From: Pseudomonas rhizophila
GTDB lineage: Bacteria; Pseudomonadota; Gammaproteobacteria; Pseudomonadales; Pseudomonadaceae
Assembly: GCF_003033885.1 (NCBI RefSeq)
Contig: NZ_CP024081.1
Coordinates: forward strand, 2,973,462 to 3,037,461
Reading direction: 5' to 3'
Length of the DNA stretch: 64,000 nt
Shown here in pieces: positions 24,000-33,201 of this stretch. Position numbers and translations under genes: made by a program. How positions within the stretch are numbered: the first letter of the stretch is position 1; every line of letters begins with the position of its first letter. Under the pieces are notes generated by a model. It saw only the letters and a list, made by a program, of their open reading frames with translations. It made no database searches and was not told the origin of the DNA.

Positions 24000-24344
24000 A
24001 TGGCGACTAACCGTTCCCAGCGTCTGCGCAAAAAACTGTGCGTGGATGAATTTCAAGAGCTGGGTTTCGAACTGAACCTGGATTTCAAAGAAGATCTGGC
24101 CGATGAGGCCGTTGACGCTTTCCTCGACGCTTTCCTGAAAGAAGCCATGGAAGCCAATGGCCTGGGCTATGTTGGCGGCGACGACTACGGTCTGGTTTGC
24201 CTGCAGAAGCGTGGCTCGGTGTCCGAAGAGCAGCGTGCGGCCGTTGAAGCCTGGCTCAAGGCGCGTCCTGAGCTGACCAGCGTTGAAGTCAGCCCGCTGA
24301 TGGACGTCTGGTACCCGGAAAAGCCGATCAATCCGGTCGCTTGA
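24000..24344 (+). CDS. yggL: YggL family 50S ribosome-binding protein (DUF469)
   Basis: A 114-residue acidic protein beginning MATNRSQRLRKKLCVDEFQE. The phrases GFELNLDFKEDL, DAFLDAFLKEAMEANGLGYV and SPLMDVWYPEKP mark the YggL/DUF469 family. E. coli YggL is reported to bind the 50S subunit. The ATG at 24000 is used; the upstream in-frame codon has poor context. A strong terminator follows at 24352. Confidence 0.9.
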   Translation: MATNRSQRLRKKLCVDEFQELGFELNLDFKEDLADEAVDAFLDAFLKEAMEANGLGYVGGDDYGLVCLQKRGSVSEEQRAAVEAWLKARPELTSVEVSPLMDVWYPEKPINPVA

Positions 24345-24351
24345 TGGTCTG

Positions 24352-24384
24352 AAACCGGCAGCCCGTTTGGGTGCCGGTTTTTTT
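24352..24384 (+). terminator. Rho-independent terminator of yggL
   Basis: AAACCGGCA (24352-24360) pairs with TGCCGGTTT (24372-24380) and is followed by TTTT. Confidence 0.93.
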
Positions 24385-24403
24385 GTGCCTGTCGGTTGGG
24401 GTT

Positions 24404-24502
24404 ATCGTTCCCACGCTCCGCGTGGGAATGCCTCTAGGGACGCTCCGCGTCCAGTGACGCGGAGCGTCACGGGTGGCATGCCCACGCAGAGCGTGGGCAC
24501 GA
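24404..24502. repeat. Repeat family C inverted pair
   Basis: Outer units CGTTCCCACGCTCCGCGTGG and its inverted, slightly diverged copy flank an inner CGCTCCGCGTCC/GACGCGGAGCG dyad. The right end touches the last bases of the BenE-like gene, whose stop is at 24503. A second copy is at 29011. Confidence 0.92.
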
Positions 24503-25693
24503 TCAATCGTTACGCCAGTTCAGGATCACTAAGGTCAACACCCCCGCGACAATCCCCCAGAACGCCGAACCGATGGAAAACAGCGTCAACCCCGATGCCG
24601 TGACCATGAAGGTGATCAGTGCTGCCTCCCGTTCCCGGGCTTCGCTCATGGCGATGCTCAAGCCATTGATGATTGAGCCGAACAGCGCCAGCGCCGCGAT
24701 GGACAGTACCAACTCCTTGGGCAGCGCCGCGAACAACGCCGCCAGTGTCGCGCCGAACACCCCGGCAAGCCCATAGAAAACCCCGCACCAGACTGCTGCC
24801 GTATAGCGTTTGTTACGATCCTCATGGGCGTGGGGCCCAGTGCAGATGGCCGCACTGATGGCCGCCAGGTTAATGCCGTGGGAGCCGAACGGTGCTAGCA
24901 GCAGCGAGGCGATGCCGGTGCTGGTGATCAGCGGCGAGGCCGGTACGTTGTAACCGTCGGCCCGCAGCACCGCGATGCCAGGCATGTTTTGCGAAGTCAT
25001 CGCCACCACGAACAATGGAATGCCGATGCTGATGGTGGCCGCCAGGGAGAAATGCGGCGTGGTCCATACCGGTGTGGCGACTTCCAGGGCAAAGCCGCTG
25101 AAGTCCAGCAGCCCCATCAAGCCTGACAAAGCTGTACCGATCAGTAACGCCGCCAGCACCGCGTAGCGCGGCGACAGGCGCTTGACGATCAGGTAGGTGA
25201 AAAACATCCCCAGCACCAGACCGGTTCGATGCTGGGCGGCGACGAAAATCTCGCTGCCGATCTTGAACAGGATCCCCGCCAGCAATGCCGCCGCCAGCGA
25301 GGCCGGAATGCGCTTGACCAGGCGCTCGAAGCTGCCGGTCAGGCCACAGATCGTCACCAGCACCGCGCAGGTGATGTAGGCGCCGATGGCCTCGCCATAA
25401 CTGACCCCGCCCAGGCTGGTGATCAGCAGCGCCGCGCCGGGTGTCGACCAGGCGATGGTGATCGGTGTGCGATACCGCAATGACAGGCCAATGGAGCACA
25501 CGGCCATGCCGATGGAAATCGCCCAGATCCACGAAGAAATCTGCCCGCTGGTCAGCCCCGCCGCCTGTCCGGCCTGGAACATCAACACCAGCGAACTGGT
25601 GTAGCCGGTCATCATGGCGATGAAACCGGCGACGATCGCCGATGGCGATGTATCGGCCAACGGACGAAGTGGCGTGGTCGTGACTTCGGTCAT
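24503..25693 (-). CDS. BenE family membrane transporter
   Basis: A 396-residue protein with about 11-12 hydrophobic helices. The N-terminal SPSAIVAGFIAMMTGYTSSL and ITIAWSTPGAALLITSLGG, and the later VLRADGYNVPASPLITSTG and FGSHGINLAAISAAICTGP, match the benzoate/H+ symporter BenE family. No benzoate catabolic genes are near. The gene is divergent from a GntR regulator and neighbours guaD-xdh, so a purine or related heterocycle is at least as likely a substrate. That is inference from context. Confidence 0.85.
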   Translation of the reverse strand: MTEVTTTPLRPLADTSPSAIVAGFIAMMTGYTSSLVLMFQAGQAAGLTSGQISSWIWAISIGMAVCSIGLSLRYRTPITIAWSTPGAALLITSLGGVSYGEAIGAYITCAVLVTICGLTGSFERLVKRIPASLAAALLAGILFKIGSEIFVAAQHRTGLVLGMFFTYLIVKRLSPRYAVLAALLIGTALSGLMGLLDFSGFALEVATPVWTTPHFSLAATISIGIPLFVVAMTSQNMPGIAVLRADGYNVPASPLITSTGIASLLLAPFGSHGINLAAISAAICTGPHAHEDRNKRYTAAVWCGVFYGLAGVFGATLAALFAALPKELVLSIAALALFGSIINGLSIAMSEAREREAALITFMVTASGLTLFSIGSAFWGIVAGVLTLVILNWRND

Positions 25694-25933
25694 GGTGGGC
25701 GGTGGTCCTTGTTGTAAATTGCAGGAGGGCGGGGGCCACAGATTCGGGGTTTAAGCCTAAACTCAACTCCGTTGCCAATTGCAATACAGCCACGTCCGTA
25801 AACAGCCGTACAGTCGTGTTGCCATCAGAGGTTGTGTACAATCGACGTATTATTTACGTGATACTTGTCAGCGACCCGCTGAGGCGTATTACAGTCACGG
25901 TCAATTCGCCGCAGTTCTCCGACTCGAGTGCCC
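25694..25933. promoter_or_regulatory. Divergent promoter region between BenE-like transporter and GntR gene
   Basis: This 240-base AT-richer region separates divergent genes. A dyad TTGTGTACAA at 25832-25841, with TGTACA core, is the best operator candidate for the adjacent FCD-type GntR regulator. GGTCAA at 25899-25904 resembles half of the palindromes before xdhA. Confidence 0.4.
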
Positions 25934-26698
25934 ATGAACGAACAGTTGCAGCCCCTCAAGAAACAACCGCGAGCAGGCAAAGCCGGCCGCAGCGGAACCC
26001 AGGACGATATTGTCTATGCGCATATTTTCGAGGCCATCCTCGAACAGCGTCTGGCGCCCGGTACAAAGTTGAGCGAAGAGGCGTTGGGGGAGATTTTCGG
26101 GGTCAGTCGCACCATCATTCGCCGCGCGTTGTCGCGCTTGGCCCATGAAGGTGTGGTGCTGTTGCGGCCCAATCGCGGCGCCGTGGTGGCCAGCCCGAGT
26201 GTTGAAGAGGCCCGCCAGGTATTCATGGCCCGGCGTCTGGTGGAGCGGGCCATCACCGAACTGGCCGTGCAGCACGCCACCGCCGAGCAGCTTGCCGAGC
26301 TGCGGCAGATGGTCAGCGACGAGCGCGACAGTTTTTCCCGTGGTGACCGTGGCGCCGGCATCCGCCTGTCAGGCGAGTTCCACCTCAAGCTGGCCGAGGC
26401 GGCGAAGAATGCCCCGCTGATCAGCTTCCAGCGCAGCCTGGTGTCGCAGACCTCGCTGATCATCGCCCAGTATGAAAGCGGCAACCGCTCCCACTGTTCC
26501 TACGACGAACACACTCAATTGATCGACGCCATCGAGGCCCGCGACGCCACCCTGGCGGTGGACCTGATGATGCACCACATGGACCACATCGACAGCAAGC
26601 TCAACCTCGACGAAGAAAGCGCGTCGGATGATTTGCATGCGGTGTTTTCGCATTTGTTGCAGAGCAAGAAGCCAGGGCGGTCGACGGCCAAGCTTTGA
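25934..26698 (+). CDS. GntR family regulator, FCD subfamily
   Basis: A 254-residue regulator. The N-terminal winged helix is at about 25-95 (IFEAILEQRLAPGTKLSEEA, FGVSRTIIRRALSRLAHEG). The all-helical FCD ligand domain is at about 100-240, with metal-binding candidates in SGEFHLKLAE and LMMHHMDHID. I use ATG 25934 over GTG 25928. The position between the BenE-like gene (divergent) and guaD (convergent) suggests control of purine uptake or breakdown. The effector is unknown. Confidence 0.9.
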   Translation: MNEQLQPLKKQPRAGKAGRSGTQDDIVYAHIFEAILEQRLAPGTKLSEEALGEIFGVSRTIIRRALSRLAHEGVVLLRPNRGAVVASPSVEEARQVFMARRLVERAITELAVQHATAEQLAELRQMVSDERDSFSRGDRGAGIRLSGEFHLKLAEAAKNAPLISFQRSLVSQTSLIIAQYESGNRSHCSYDEHTQLIDAIEARDATLAVDLMMHHMDHIDSKLNLDEESASDDLHAVFSHLLQSKKPGRSTAKL

Positions 26699-26728
26699 TG
26701 GGTTGAATCAGGCGTACCGAGTTGCCTT

Positions 26729-26804
26729 CATCGCGAGCAGGCTCGCTCCCCCAAGGGTTATGTGACTGAGACAAATCCACTGTGGGAGCGAGCCTGCTCG
26801 CGAT
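26729..26804. repeat. REP family A inverted pair
   Basis: Two inverted copies of the GAGCGAGCCTGCTCGCGAT unit lie between the convergent GntR gene and guaD. The left copy has CCC-CCAA at its end instead of CCCACA. Confidence 0.92.
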
Positions 26805-26829
26805 TGGCGGTCTGATAGGCGCTAGAAAT

Positions 26830-28134
26830 CTAGCGCTCATGCACCAACCGGCCCGCCGCAAAAGTCTGCGCCACCGTCCGATCATCCCCCAACGTCATCA
26901 ACACAAACAACTTCTCGGCAATGTCCCGGGCCTGCTTGAGGCGATAGCTCAACAGCGGCGTGGCGTTGTAGTCCAACACCAGAAAGTCCGCATCGCTGCC
27001 CGGCTGCAAGGTCCCGATCCGGTCTTCCAGGCGCAAGGCCCGGGCGCCGCCAAGCGTGGCCAGGTACAGCGACTTGAACGGGCTCAGGCGGGCGCCCTGC
27101 AACTGCATCACCTTGTAGGCTTCGTTCAGGGTTTGCAGCAGCGAAAAACTGGTGCCGCCCCCCACATCCGTACCCAACCCCACGTTCACTTTGTGCTTCT
27201 CGGCCATTGGCAGGTTGAACAGGCCGCTGCCGAGGAAAAAGTTCGAGGTCGGGCAGAACGCGATGGCCGAACCGGTCTCGGCCAGGCGCGCGCATTCGTC
27301 GTCACACAGGTGCACGCCGTGGGCGAACACCGAGCGTTCGCCGAGCAGTTGGTAGTGGTCGTAGACGTCCAGATAACCTTTGCGCTCGGGGAACAGTTCC
27401 TTGACCCATTGCACTTCCTGCAGGTTCTCACTGATGTGAGTCTGCATGTACAGGTCGGGATATTCCCCCAGCAACTGACCCGCCAGGGCCAGTTGTTCCG
27501 GCGTGCTGGTCGGCGCAAAACGCGGGGTCACGGCGTAATGCAGGCGGCCCTTGCCATGCCAGCGCTCGATCAGCGCTTTGCTTTGGGTGTAGCTGGATTC
27601 GGCGGTGTCGGTCAGGTAGTCCGGGGCGTTGCGATCCATCATCACTTTGCCGGCGATCATCCGCAGGTCGAGTTTCTCGGCCACCTCGAAAAACGCGTTC
27701 ACCGATTGCGGGTGCACACTGCCGAACACCAGCGCGGTGGTGGTGCCGTTGCGCAGCAGTTCCTTGACGAAAATATCGGCGACAGCGTCGGCATGGGCCT
27801 TGTCGGCGAACTGACTTTCGCACGGGAAGGTGTAGGTGTTGAGCCAGTCCAGCAATTGCTCGCCGTAAGCCCCGACCATGCCGGTCTGTGGCAGGTGGAT
27901 GTGGGTGTCGATGAAGCCGGGCGTGATCAGCGCGTCCTGGTAATGAGTGATCTCGATGTCGGCCTCCAGGGTCGGCAGCAACTCGCTGGCGTGGCCGATG
28001 GCGCTGATCTGGCCGTTTTCCACCACCAGCAGGCCGTCTTCAAAATATTCATAGGACGCTTCAATGCCGACTTCGGCGGGGTCGGCAAGGCTGTGGAGCA
28101 GGGCGGCGCGGTAGGCTTTACGTGTCAGGGGCAT
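26830..28134 (-). CDS. guaD: Guanine deaminase
   Basis: A 434-residue amidohydrolase that deaminates guanine to xanthine. Metal ligands are visible in GFIDTHIHLPQTGM (HxH), in the MQTHISENLQEVQWV region and in GLGTDVGGGTSFSLLQT (Asp). The substrate-pocket phrase FCPTSNFFLGSGLF is typical of GuaD. The ATG at 28134 was chosen over a longer frame because upstream residues read as xdhC antisense-like low-complexity sequence. It follows xdhC by 19 bases, so xdhC-guaD are cotranscribed and its product feeds XdhAB. Confidence 0.96.
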   Translation of the reverse strand: MPLTRKAYRAALLHSLADPAEVGIEASYEYFEDGLLVVENGQISAIGHASELLPTLEADIEITHYQDALITPGFIDTHIHLPQTGMVGAYGEQLLDWLNTYTFPCESQFADKAHADAVADIFVKELLRNGTTTALVFGSVHPQSVNAFFEVAEKLDLRMIAGKVMMDRNAPDYLTDTAESSYTQSKALIERWHGKGRLHYAVTPRFAPTSTPEQLALAGQLLGEYPDLYMQTHISENLQEVQWVKELFPERKGYLDVYDHYQLLGERSVFAHGVHLCDDECARLAETGSAIAFCPTSNFFLGSGLFNLPMAEKHKVNVGLGTDVGGGTSFSLLQTLNEAYKVMQLQGARLSPFKSLYLATLGGARALRLEDRIGTLQPGSDADFLVLDYNATPLLSYRLKQARDIAEKLFVLMTLGDDRTVAQTFAAGRLVHER

Positions 28135-28153
28135 GGGAATTCTCAACGATTGT

Positions 28154-28996
28154 TCAACGGTTCGCCTGGCTGCGGCGCGAGGCCGGCAACAGCTTGGCAA
28201 TCGGTTCGGCGCGCGTGGTGTGCTGGCCGAAATCCGCGTTATAGGTGGCGATGATTTCACCGGCGATGGAGATGGCGATTTCCACAGGCAACTTGCCTTT
28301 GACGTCGCCAATGCCCATCGGGCAGCGCATGCGCTGCAAGGTGCTGCTGTCGAAGCCGCGATCGCGCAGGCGATGTTCGAACTTGACCCGTTTGGTTTTC
28401 GAACCGATCAGGCCGAAGTAGGCGAAGTCGTTGCGCTTGAGGATCGCGGCGCTCAGTTCCAGATCGAGTTGATGGTTGTGGGTCATGACGATGCAGTAGC
28501 TGCCAGCGGGCAGCTCGTCGATTTCATCCAGCGGCTCTTCACTGACGATCTTGCGCACGCCGTGGGGCAGGTGTTCAGGAAACTCCGCTTCCCGGGAGTC
28601 GATCCAGCGCACCTTGCAGGGCAGGCTCGCCAGCAGCGGCACCAGGGCGCGGCCGACGTGGCCGGCGCCGAATACGGCGATCTGCGCCTGGACCTGGCCC
28701 ATGGGTTCGAACAGCAACACGGTCACGCCGCCGCAGCACTGGCCCAGGCTGGCACCGAGGCTGAAGCGCTCCAGATGGGTGCTTTGCTGGCCGCTGGCGA
28801 TCATCTGCCGGGCGATCTCCATGGCCTTGTATTCCAGGTGGCCGCCACCGATGGTGTCGAACGTCTGGCTGGCGCTGATCACCATTTTCGAACCGGCATT
28901 GCGCGGGGTCGAGCCGAGTTCTTCGATGATCGTCACCAGCATGCAGGGTTCACCGCGATCTTGCAGGTCGGCGAGGGCGCTGATCCAGTTGTACAT
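28154..28996 (-). CDS. xdhC: XdhC, molybdenum cofactor insertion/sulfuration chaperone
   Basis: A 280-residue protein with the XdhC/CoxI N-terminal domain (LVTIIEELGSTPRNAGSKMV, IGGGHLEYKAMEIARQM, LGQCCGGVTVLLFEP) and a Rossmann-like C-terminal half (VAVFGAGHVGRALVPLL-like sequence at about 110-126). It loads sulfurated Moco into xanthine dehydrogenase. The CGG motif in QCCGGV is intact. A 128-base gap with a family C repeat separates it from xdhB. Confidence 0.94.
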   Translation of the reverse strand: MYNWISALADLQDRGEPCMLVTIIEELGSTPRNAGSKMVISASQTFDTIGGGHLEYKAMEIARQMIASGQQSTHLERFSLGASLGQCCGGVTVLLFEPMGQVQAQIAVFGAGHVGRALVPLLASLPCKVRWIDSREAEFPEHLPHGVRKIVSEEPLDEIDELPAGSYCIVMTHNHQLDLELSAAILKRNDFAYFGLIGSKTKRVKFEHRLRDRGFDSSTLQRMRCPMGIGDVKGKLPVEIAISIAGEIIATYNADFGQHTTRAEPIAKLLPASRRSQANR

Positions 28997-29010
28997 ATTT
29001 CACCTCAACT

Positions 29011-29123
29011 GATCGTTCCCACGCTCTGCGTGGGAATGCATCTTTGGACGCTCCGCGTCCGCTCTTCAAACTTCGACGCAGAGCGTCGGGGGCTGCATTC
29101 CCACGCAGAGCGTGGGAACGATC
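29011..29123. repeat. Repeat family C inverted pair
   Basis: GATCGTTCCCACGCTCTGCG at the left and its inverted copy CGCAGAGCGTGGGAACGATC at the right flank an inner GACGC/GCGTC dyad. It sits between xdhB and xdhC inside a probable operon. Confidence 0.93.
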
Positions 29124-29124
29124 A

Positions 29125-31518
29125 TCAAATGGCTTCGGGCTCGGCTTCCTTAACCTTCGCCACCCGCAACCCACGCATCTGCTCACATCCCCACAACACC
29201 CGCTCCGGTGTCGCCGGTGCATCGATTTTCGGTTGGTGCTGGTAATCCCCCAGGCTCGCCACGGCATCCTTGATGGCGCACCACGCGGCGATGCCGAGCA
29301 TGAACGGCGGTTCGCCCACGGCTTTGGAATGGAACACCGTGTCTTCCGGGTTCTTGCGGTTTTCCACCAGCTTGACCCGCAGATCCAACGGCATGTCGGC
29401 CACCGCCGGAATCTTGTAGCTGGCCGGGCCGCAGGTCTGTAGCTTGCCTTTGTCGTTCCATACCAGCTCTTCCATGGTCAGCCAGCCCATGCCCTGGATG
29501 TAACCGCCCTCGACCTGGCCGATGTCGATGGCCGGGTTTAGCGAGGCGCCGACGTCGTGGAGGATGTCGGTGCGCAGCATCTTGTATTCGCCGGTCAGGG
29601 TGTCGACGATCACCTCGGCGCACGCCGCGCCATAGGCGTAGTAGTAGAACGGCCGCCCTCGGGCCTGGCTGCGGTCGTAGTAGATTTTCGGGGTCTTGTA
29701 GAAACCGGTGCTCGACAGCGAAACCTGGGCGAAATACGCCTGCTGCACCAGCGCCTCGAACGTCAGGATGTGATCGCGCACCCGCACATGGCCGTTGTGG
29801 AACGCCACGTCTTCTTCGCTGACCTTGTACTGCCGCGCGGCGAACTCCACCAGGCGCTGCTTGATGGTTTCGGCGGCATTCTGCGCAGCCTTGCCATTGA
29901 GGTCGGCACCGCTGGAGGCAGCGGTGGGCGAGGTGTTCGGCACCTTGTCGGTGTTGGTCGCGGTGATCTGTACCCGGTCCATTTCCACCTGGAACACTTC
30001 GGCCACCACTTGCGCGACTTTGGTGTTCAAGCCCTGGCCCATTTCCGTGCCGCCATGGTTCAGGTGGATGCTGCCGTCGGTATAGACATGAATCAGCGCC
30101 CCGGCCTGGTTGAGGAAGCTGGCGGTGAAGGAAATACCAAATTTCACCGGGGTCAGCGCCAGGCCTTTTTTCAGAATCGGGCTATTGGCGTTGTAGCGGC
30201 GGATCGCTTCGCGGCGCTCGGCATACTGGCTGCTTTGCTCGAGTTCGGCGGTCATCTCCTCGAGCATGTTGTGCTCGACGGTCTGGTAGTAGTGGGTGAC
30301 GTTACGCTCGGTCTTGCCGTAGTAGTTGGCCTTGCGCACCGCCAGCGGATCCAGCCCCAGATGCCGGGCGATGGCGTCCATCACCTCTTCGATGGCGACC
30401 ATGCCTTGCGGCCCGCCGAAGCCACGGTAAGCGGTGTTCGACGCGGTATTGGTCTTGCAACGATGGCCGTTGATGGTTGCATCGCCCAGGTAGTAGGCGT
30501 TGTCGGCATGGAACATCGCCCGGTCGACAATCGAGGCCGACAGGTCCGGCGAGCAACCGCAGTTGCCGGCCAGCTCCAGGGCAATACCGTGCAGGCGCCC
30601 GGTGCTGTCGAAGCCGACGTCGTATTCGATGTAGAAAGGGTGGCGCTTGCCGGTCATCAGCATGTCTTCGACCCGGGGCAGGCGCATCTTGGTCGGCTGG
30701 CCGGTGAGGTGGGCGATGACCGCGCACAGGCACGCCGGGCTGGCGGCCTGGGTTTCCTTGCCACCAAAGCCGCCGCCCATGCGGCGCATGTCCACCACGA
30801 CTTTGTTCATCGAAACGTCCAGCACTTCGGCCACCAGTTTCTGCACTTCGGTGGGGTTCTGTGTGGAGCAGTAGACGATCATGCCGCCGTCTTCGGTGGG
30901 CATCACCGAGGAAATCTGGGTTTCCAGGTAAAAGTGTTCCTGGCCGCCAATGTGCAGCGAGCCCTGGATACGGTGCTCGGCGCTGGCCAGTGCCGCCGCC
31001 GAATCTCCGCGCTGGTGGGTGTGGCTATCCAGCACGAAATGCCGCTTGCGCAGGGCCTCGACCACGTCCAGCACCGGTTCCAGATCTTCGTATTCGATGA
31101 TGGCCGCCATCGCTGCCTTGCGCGCGGTTTCCAGGTCCCTGGCGGCAACGGCCAGCACCGGTTGGCCGACGAACTGCACGTCATCGATGGCCAATAACGG
31201 GTCACCGGGCAGCAGCGGGCCGATGTCCTTGAGGCCGGGCACGTCTGCATGGGTGATGGCGATGCGCACGCCTTCAAAGGCGTAGCAAGGCGCGGTGTCG
31301 ATGCGCAAGATCCGGGCGTGGGCGCGGTCCGACAGGCGGGCGTAAACGTGCAACTGGTTCGGAAATTCCAGGCGATCGTCGATGTACTGGGCTTCGCCGG
31401 ATACATGCTTGGCGGCGCTGTCATGCTTGACGCTGCGGCCCACGCCGGTGGTCAGGTCGCGGGCGAACAGTTCGGCCAGCTCGGCTTGAGTCTTCTCTAC
31501 GGCGTGATGGTTAGACAT
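29125..31518 (-). CDS. xdhB: Xanthine dehydrogenase, molybdopterin-binding subunit
   Basis: A 797-residue catalytic subunit. Moco and substrate-site phrases are MGGGFGGKETQAA, RGFGGPQGMVAIEEVMDAIA, HLNHGGTEMGQGLNTKVAQV, and GEPPFMLGIAAW with the C-terminal catalytic Glu region. It oxidises hypoxanthine and xanthine to urate with XdhA. The start overlaps the end of xdhA by eight bases (31511-31518), so translation is coupled. Length matches the bacterial split XdhB. Confidence 0.97.
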   Translation of the reverse strand: MSNHHAVEKTQAELAELFARDLTTGVGRSVKHDSAAKHVSGEAQYIDDRLEFPNQLHVYARLSDRAHARILRIDTAPCYAFEGVRIAITHADVPGLKDIGPLLPGDPLLAIDDVQFVGQPVLAVAARDLETARKAAMAAIIEYEDLEPVLDVVEALRKRHFVLDSHTHQRGDSAAALASAEHRIQGSLHIGGQEHFYLETQISSVMPTEDGGMIVYCSTQNPTEVQKLVAEVLDVSMNKVVVDMRRMGGGFGGKETQAASPACLCAVIAHLTGQPTKMRLPRVEDMLMTGKRHPFYIEYDVGFDSTGRLHGIALELAGNCGCSPDLSASIVDRAMFHADNAYYLGDATINGHRCKTNTASNTAYRGFGGPQGMVAIEEVMDAIARHLGLDPLAVRKANYYGKTERNVTHYYQTVEHNMLEEMTAELEQSSQYAERREAIRRYNANSPILKKGLALTPVKFGISFTASFLNQAGALIHVYTDGSIHLNHGGTEMGQGLNTKVAQVVAEVFQVEMDRVQITATNTDKVPNTSPTAASSGADLNGKAAQNAAETIKQRLVEFAARQYKVSEEDVAFHNGHVRVRDHILTFEALVQQAYFAQVSLSSTGFYKTPKIYYDRSQARGRPFYYYAYGAACAEVIVDTLTGEYKMLRTDILHDVGASLNPAIDIGQVEGGYIQGMGWLTMEELVWNDKGKLQTCGPASYKIPAVADMPLDLRVKLVENRKNPEDTVFHSKAVGEPPFMLGIAAWCAIKDAVASLGDYQHQPKIDAPATPERVLWGCEQMRGLRVAKVKEAEPEAI

Positions 31519-32965
31519 AAGCGGTCACCCGAGTCTCGATGTGCGGCGTTTGCAGTTCGATGAAGTATTTGCGCAGCAGGTTGCGGGCGCTGAGCAGGCG
31601 GTATTCCTTGCTGGCGCGGAAGTCCGACAGCGGTGTGAAGTCCTCGGCCAGTGCGGCGCAGGCACGTTCGACGGTGTTGTCGTTCCACGCGGCACCGATC
31701 AACGCGGCTTCACAATGCTTGGCGCGCTTGGGCGTCGCGGCCATGCCACCGAAGGCCACCCGGGCGTCCTGGACCACGCCATGCTCGATACGCAGGTTGA
31801 ACGCCGCGCATACGGCGGAAATGTCATCGTCCAGGCGCTTGGAGACCTTATAGGCGCGGAACGCTTGCTCGGCGTTGGCCCGGGGCACGATGATCTTCTC
31901 GATGAATTCGCTTTCCTGGCGGGCGGTGACCCGGTAATCGATGAAATAGTCTTCCAGCGCCAGGGTGCGGCGGGTCTGGCCCTTGCACAAGACGATCTGC
32001 GCGCCGAGGGCGATCAGCAAGGGCGGCGAGTCGCCAATCGGCGAGGCGTTGCCGATGTTGCCGCCCAAGGTGCCCTGGTTGCGGATCTGCAACGAAGCGA
32101 AGCGCTGCAGCAGTTCGCCGAAGTCCGGGTATTCAGCCTGCAAGGCTTCGTAGCAGTCGGAGAGTGCGGTGGCGGCGCCAATCTCCAGGCGATCGGCGAA
32201 ACGCTCGATACGCTTGAGCTCAGCGACGTTGCCCACGTAGATCATCACCGGCAGGGTGCGATGGAACTGGGTGACTTCCAGGGCCAGGTCCGTGCCGCCG
32301 GCCAGCAGGCGCGCCTGGGGATAAGCGTCGTAAAGGTCGGCCAGGTCGGCCACGGTCAAGGGCACCAGGCAGCGTTTGTCGCCGCTGTTGAGCTCACCCG
32401 TGTCAGTCGGTGCGATGGCCTTGAGGCGAGCGATGGTCTCGGCTTCGCGGGCGTCGAACTGGTCCGCTTGCCTGGCGCAGCAGACCTGCTCGGCGGCCGC
32501 CAGAATCGGCCGGTAGCCGGTGCAGCGGCACAGATTGCCGGCCAAGGCTTCGTGGGCCTTATGGGCGTCGGGCTGTTCGCTGTTCTTTTGCAGGGCGAAC
32601 AGGGACATCACGAAGCCCGGTGTGCAGAAGCCGCATTGCGAACCGTGGCAATCGACCATCGCCTGTTGGACGCTGTGCAACTGGCCCTGGTGCTTGAGGT
32701 CTTCGACGCTGATCAACTGCTTGCCGTGCAGGGACGAGACGAAGGTCAGGCACGAATTGAGGCTGCGATAACGAATGCGTTCACGGCCGTCCTCGTCGGT
32801 CTGCAACTCGCCCACCACCACGGTGCACGCACCACAGTCGCCGCTGGCGCAGCCTTCTTTGGTGCCGGATTTGCCGAGGTGTTCGCGCAAATAGTTGAGC
32901 ACGGTCAGGTTCGGGTCCAGGGCGTGCTCGCTACGGAGTTCCTGGTTGAGTAAAAACTGGATCAC
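31511..32965 (-). CDS. xdhA: Xanthine dehydrogenase, FeS/FAD subunit
   Basis: A 484-residue subunit. Residues 1-170 carry two [2Fe-2S] clusters: CASGDCGACTVVV for the plant-type one, and QCGFCTPGFVM with LCRCTGYRPI for the second. Residues about 190-480 form the FAD domain (LLAGGTDLALEVTQ, TLGGNIGNASPIGDSPP). The start is GTG at 32965 with GAGG upstream. First gene of xdhA-xdhB (then xdhC-guaD). Two palindromes at 33022-33058 lie 57 bases upstream of the start. Confidence 0.97.
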   Translation of the reverse strand: MIQFLLNQELRSEHALDPNLTVLNYLREHLGKSGTKEGCASGDCGACTVVVGELQTDEDGRERIRYRSLNSCLTFVSSLHGKQLISVEDLKHQGQLHSVQQAMVDCHGSQCGFCTPGFVMSLFALQKNSEQPDAHKAHEALAGNLCRCTGYRPILAAAEQVCCARQADQFDAREAETIARLKAIAPTDTGELNSGDKRCLVPLTVADLADLYDAYPQARLLAGGTDLALEVTQFHRTLPVMIYVGNVAELKRIERFADRLEIGAATALSDCYEALQAEYPDFGELLQRFASLQIRNQGTLGGNIGNASPIGDSPPLLIALGAQIVLCKGQTRRTLALEDYFIDYRVTARQESEFIEKIIVPRANAEQAFRAYKVSKRLDDDISAVCAAFNLRIEHGVVQDARVAFGGMAATPKRAKHCEAALIGAAWNDNTVERACAALAEDFTPLSDFRASKEYRLLSARNLLRKYFIELQTPHIETRVTAYV

Positions 32966-33021
32966 GGAAGGCCTCGCAGACTCATTATTGTTGTATCGAC
33001 TTGGGCTGAATTTAGCAGGTC

Positions 33022-33058
33022 TGACTTTGCGGTCAACGATTTTCTGACTTAAAGGTCA
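33022..33058. promoter_or_regulatory. Two TGAC-N6-GTCA palindromes upstream of xdhA
   Basis: TGAC-TTTGCG-GTCA at 33022-33035 and TGAC-TTAAAG-GTCA at 33045-33058, with centres 23 bases apart. Both share CTGACTT and GGTCAA on the plus strand. Two like-faced dyads about two helix turns apart strongly suggest a paired operator for a dimeric regulator of xdhABC-guaD. Confidence 0.6.
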
Positions 33059-33108
33059 AGAAACTCCGCTTGGTCGATGAACAACGGTCTATAGACACTG
33101 TAGAACCC

Positions 33109-33201
33109 TGTGGGAGCCGAGCTTGCTCGCGATGACGGCGGTACATTCAGTATGGATGCATGCTGACAGACCGCTATCGCGAGCAAGCTCGGCTCCCACA
33201 G
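33109..33201. repeat. REP family A, variant inverted pair
   Basis: Both copies read GTGGGAGCCGAGCTTGCTCG (direct and inverted) instead of GAGCGAGCCTGCTCG. The changes keep the internal stem and are shared by both copies. Confidence 0.92.

Noticed and set aside
29557..31197. A 546-codon plus-strand frame opposite xdhB
   Set aside because: Mirror frame of a long GC-rich gene with no recognisable domain.
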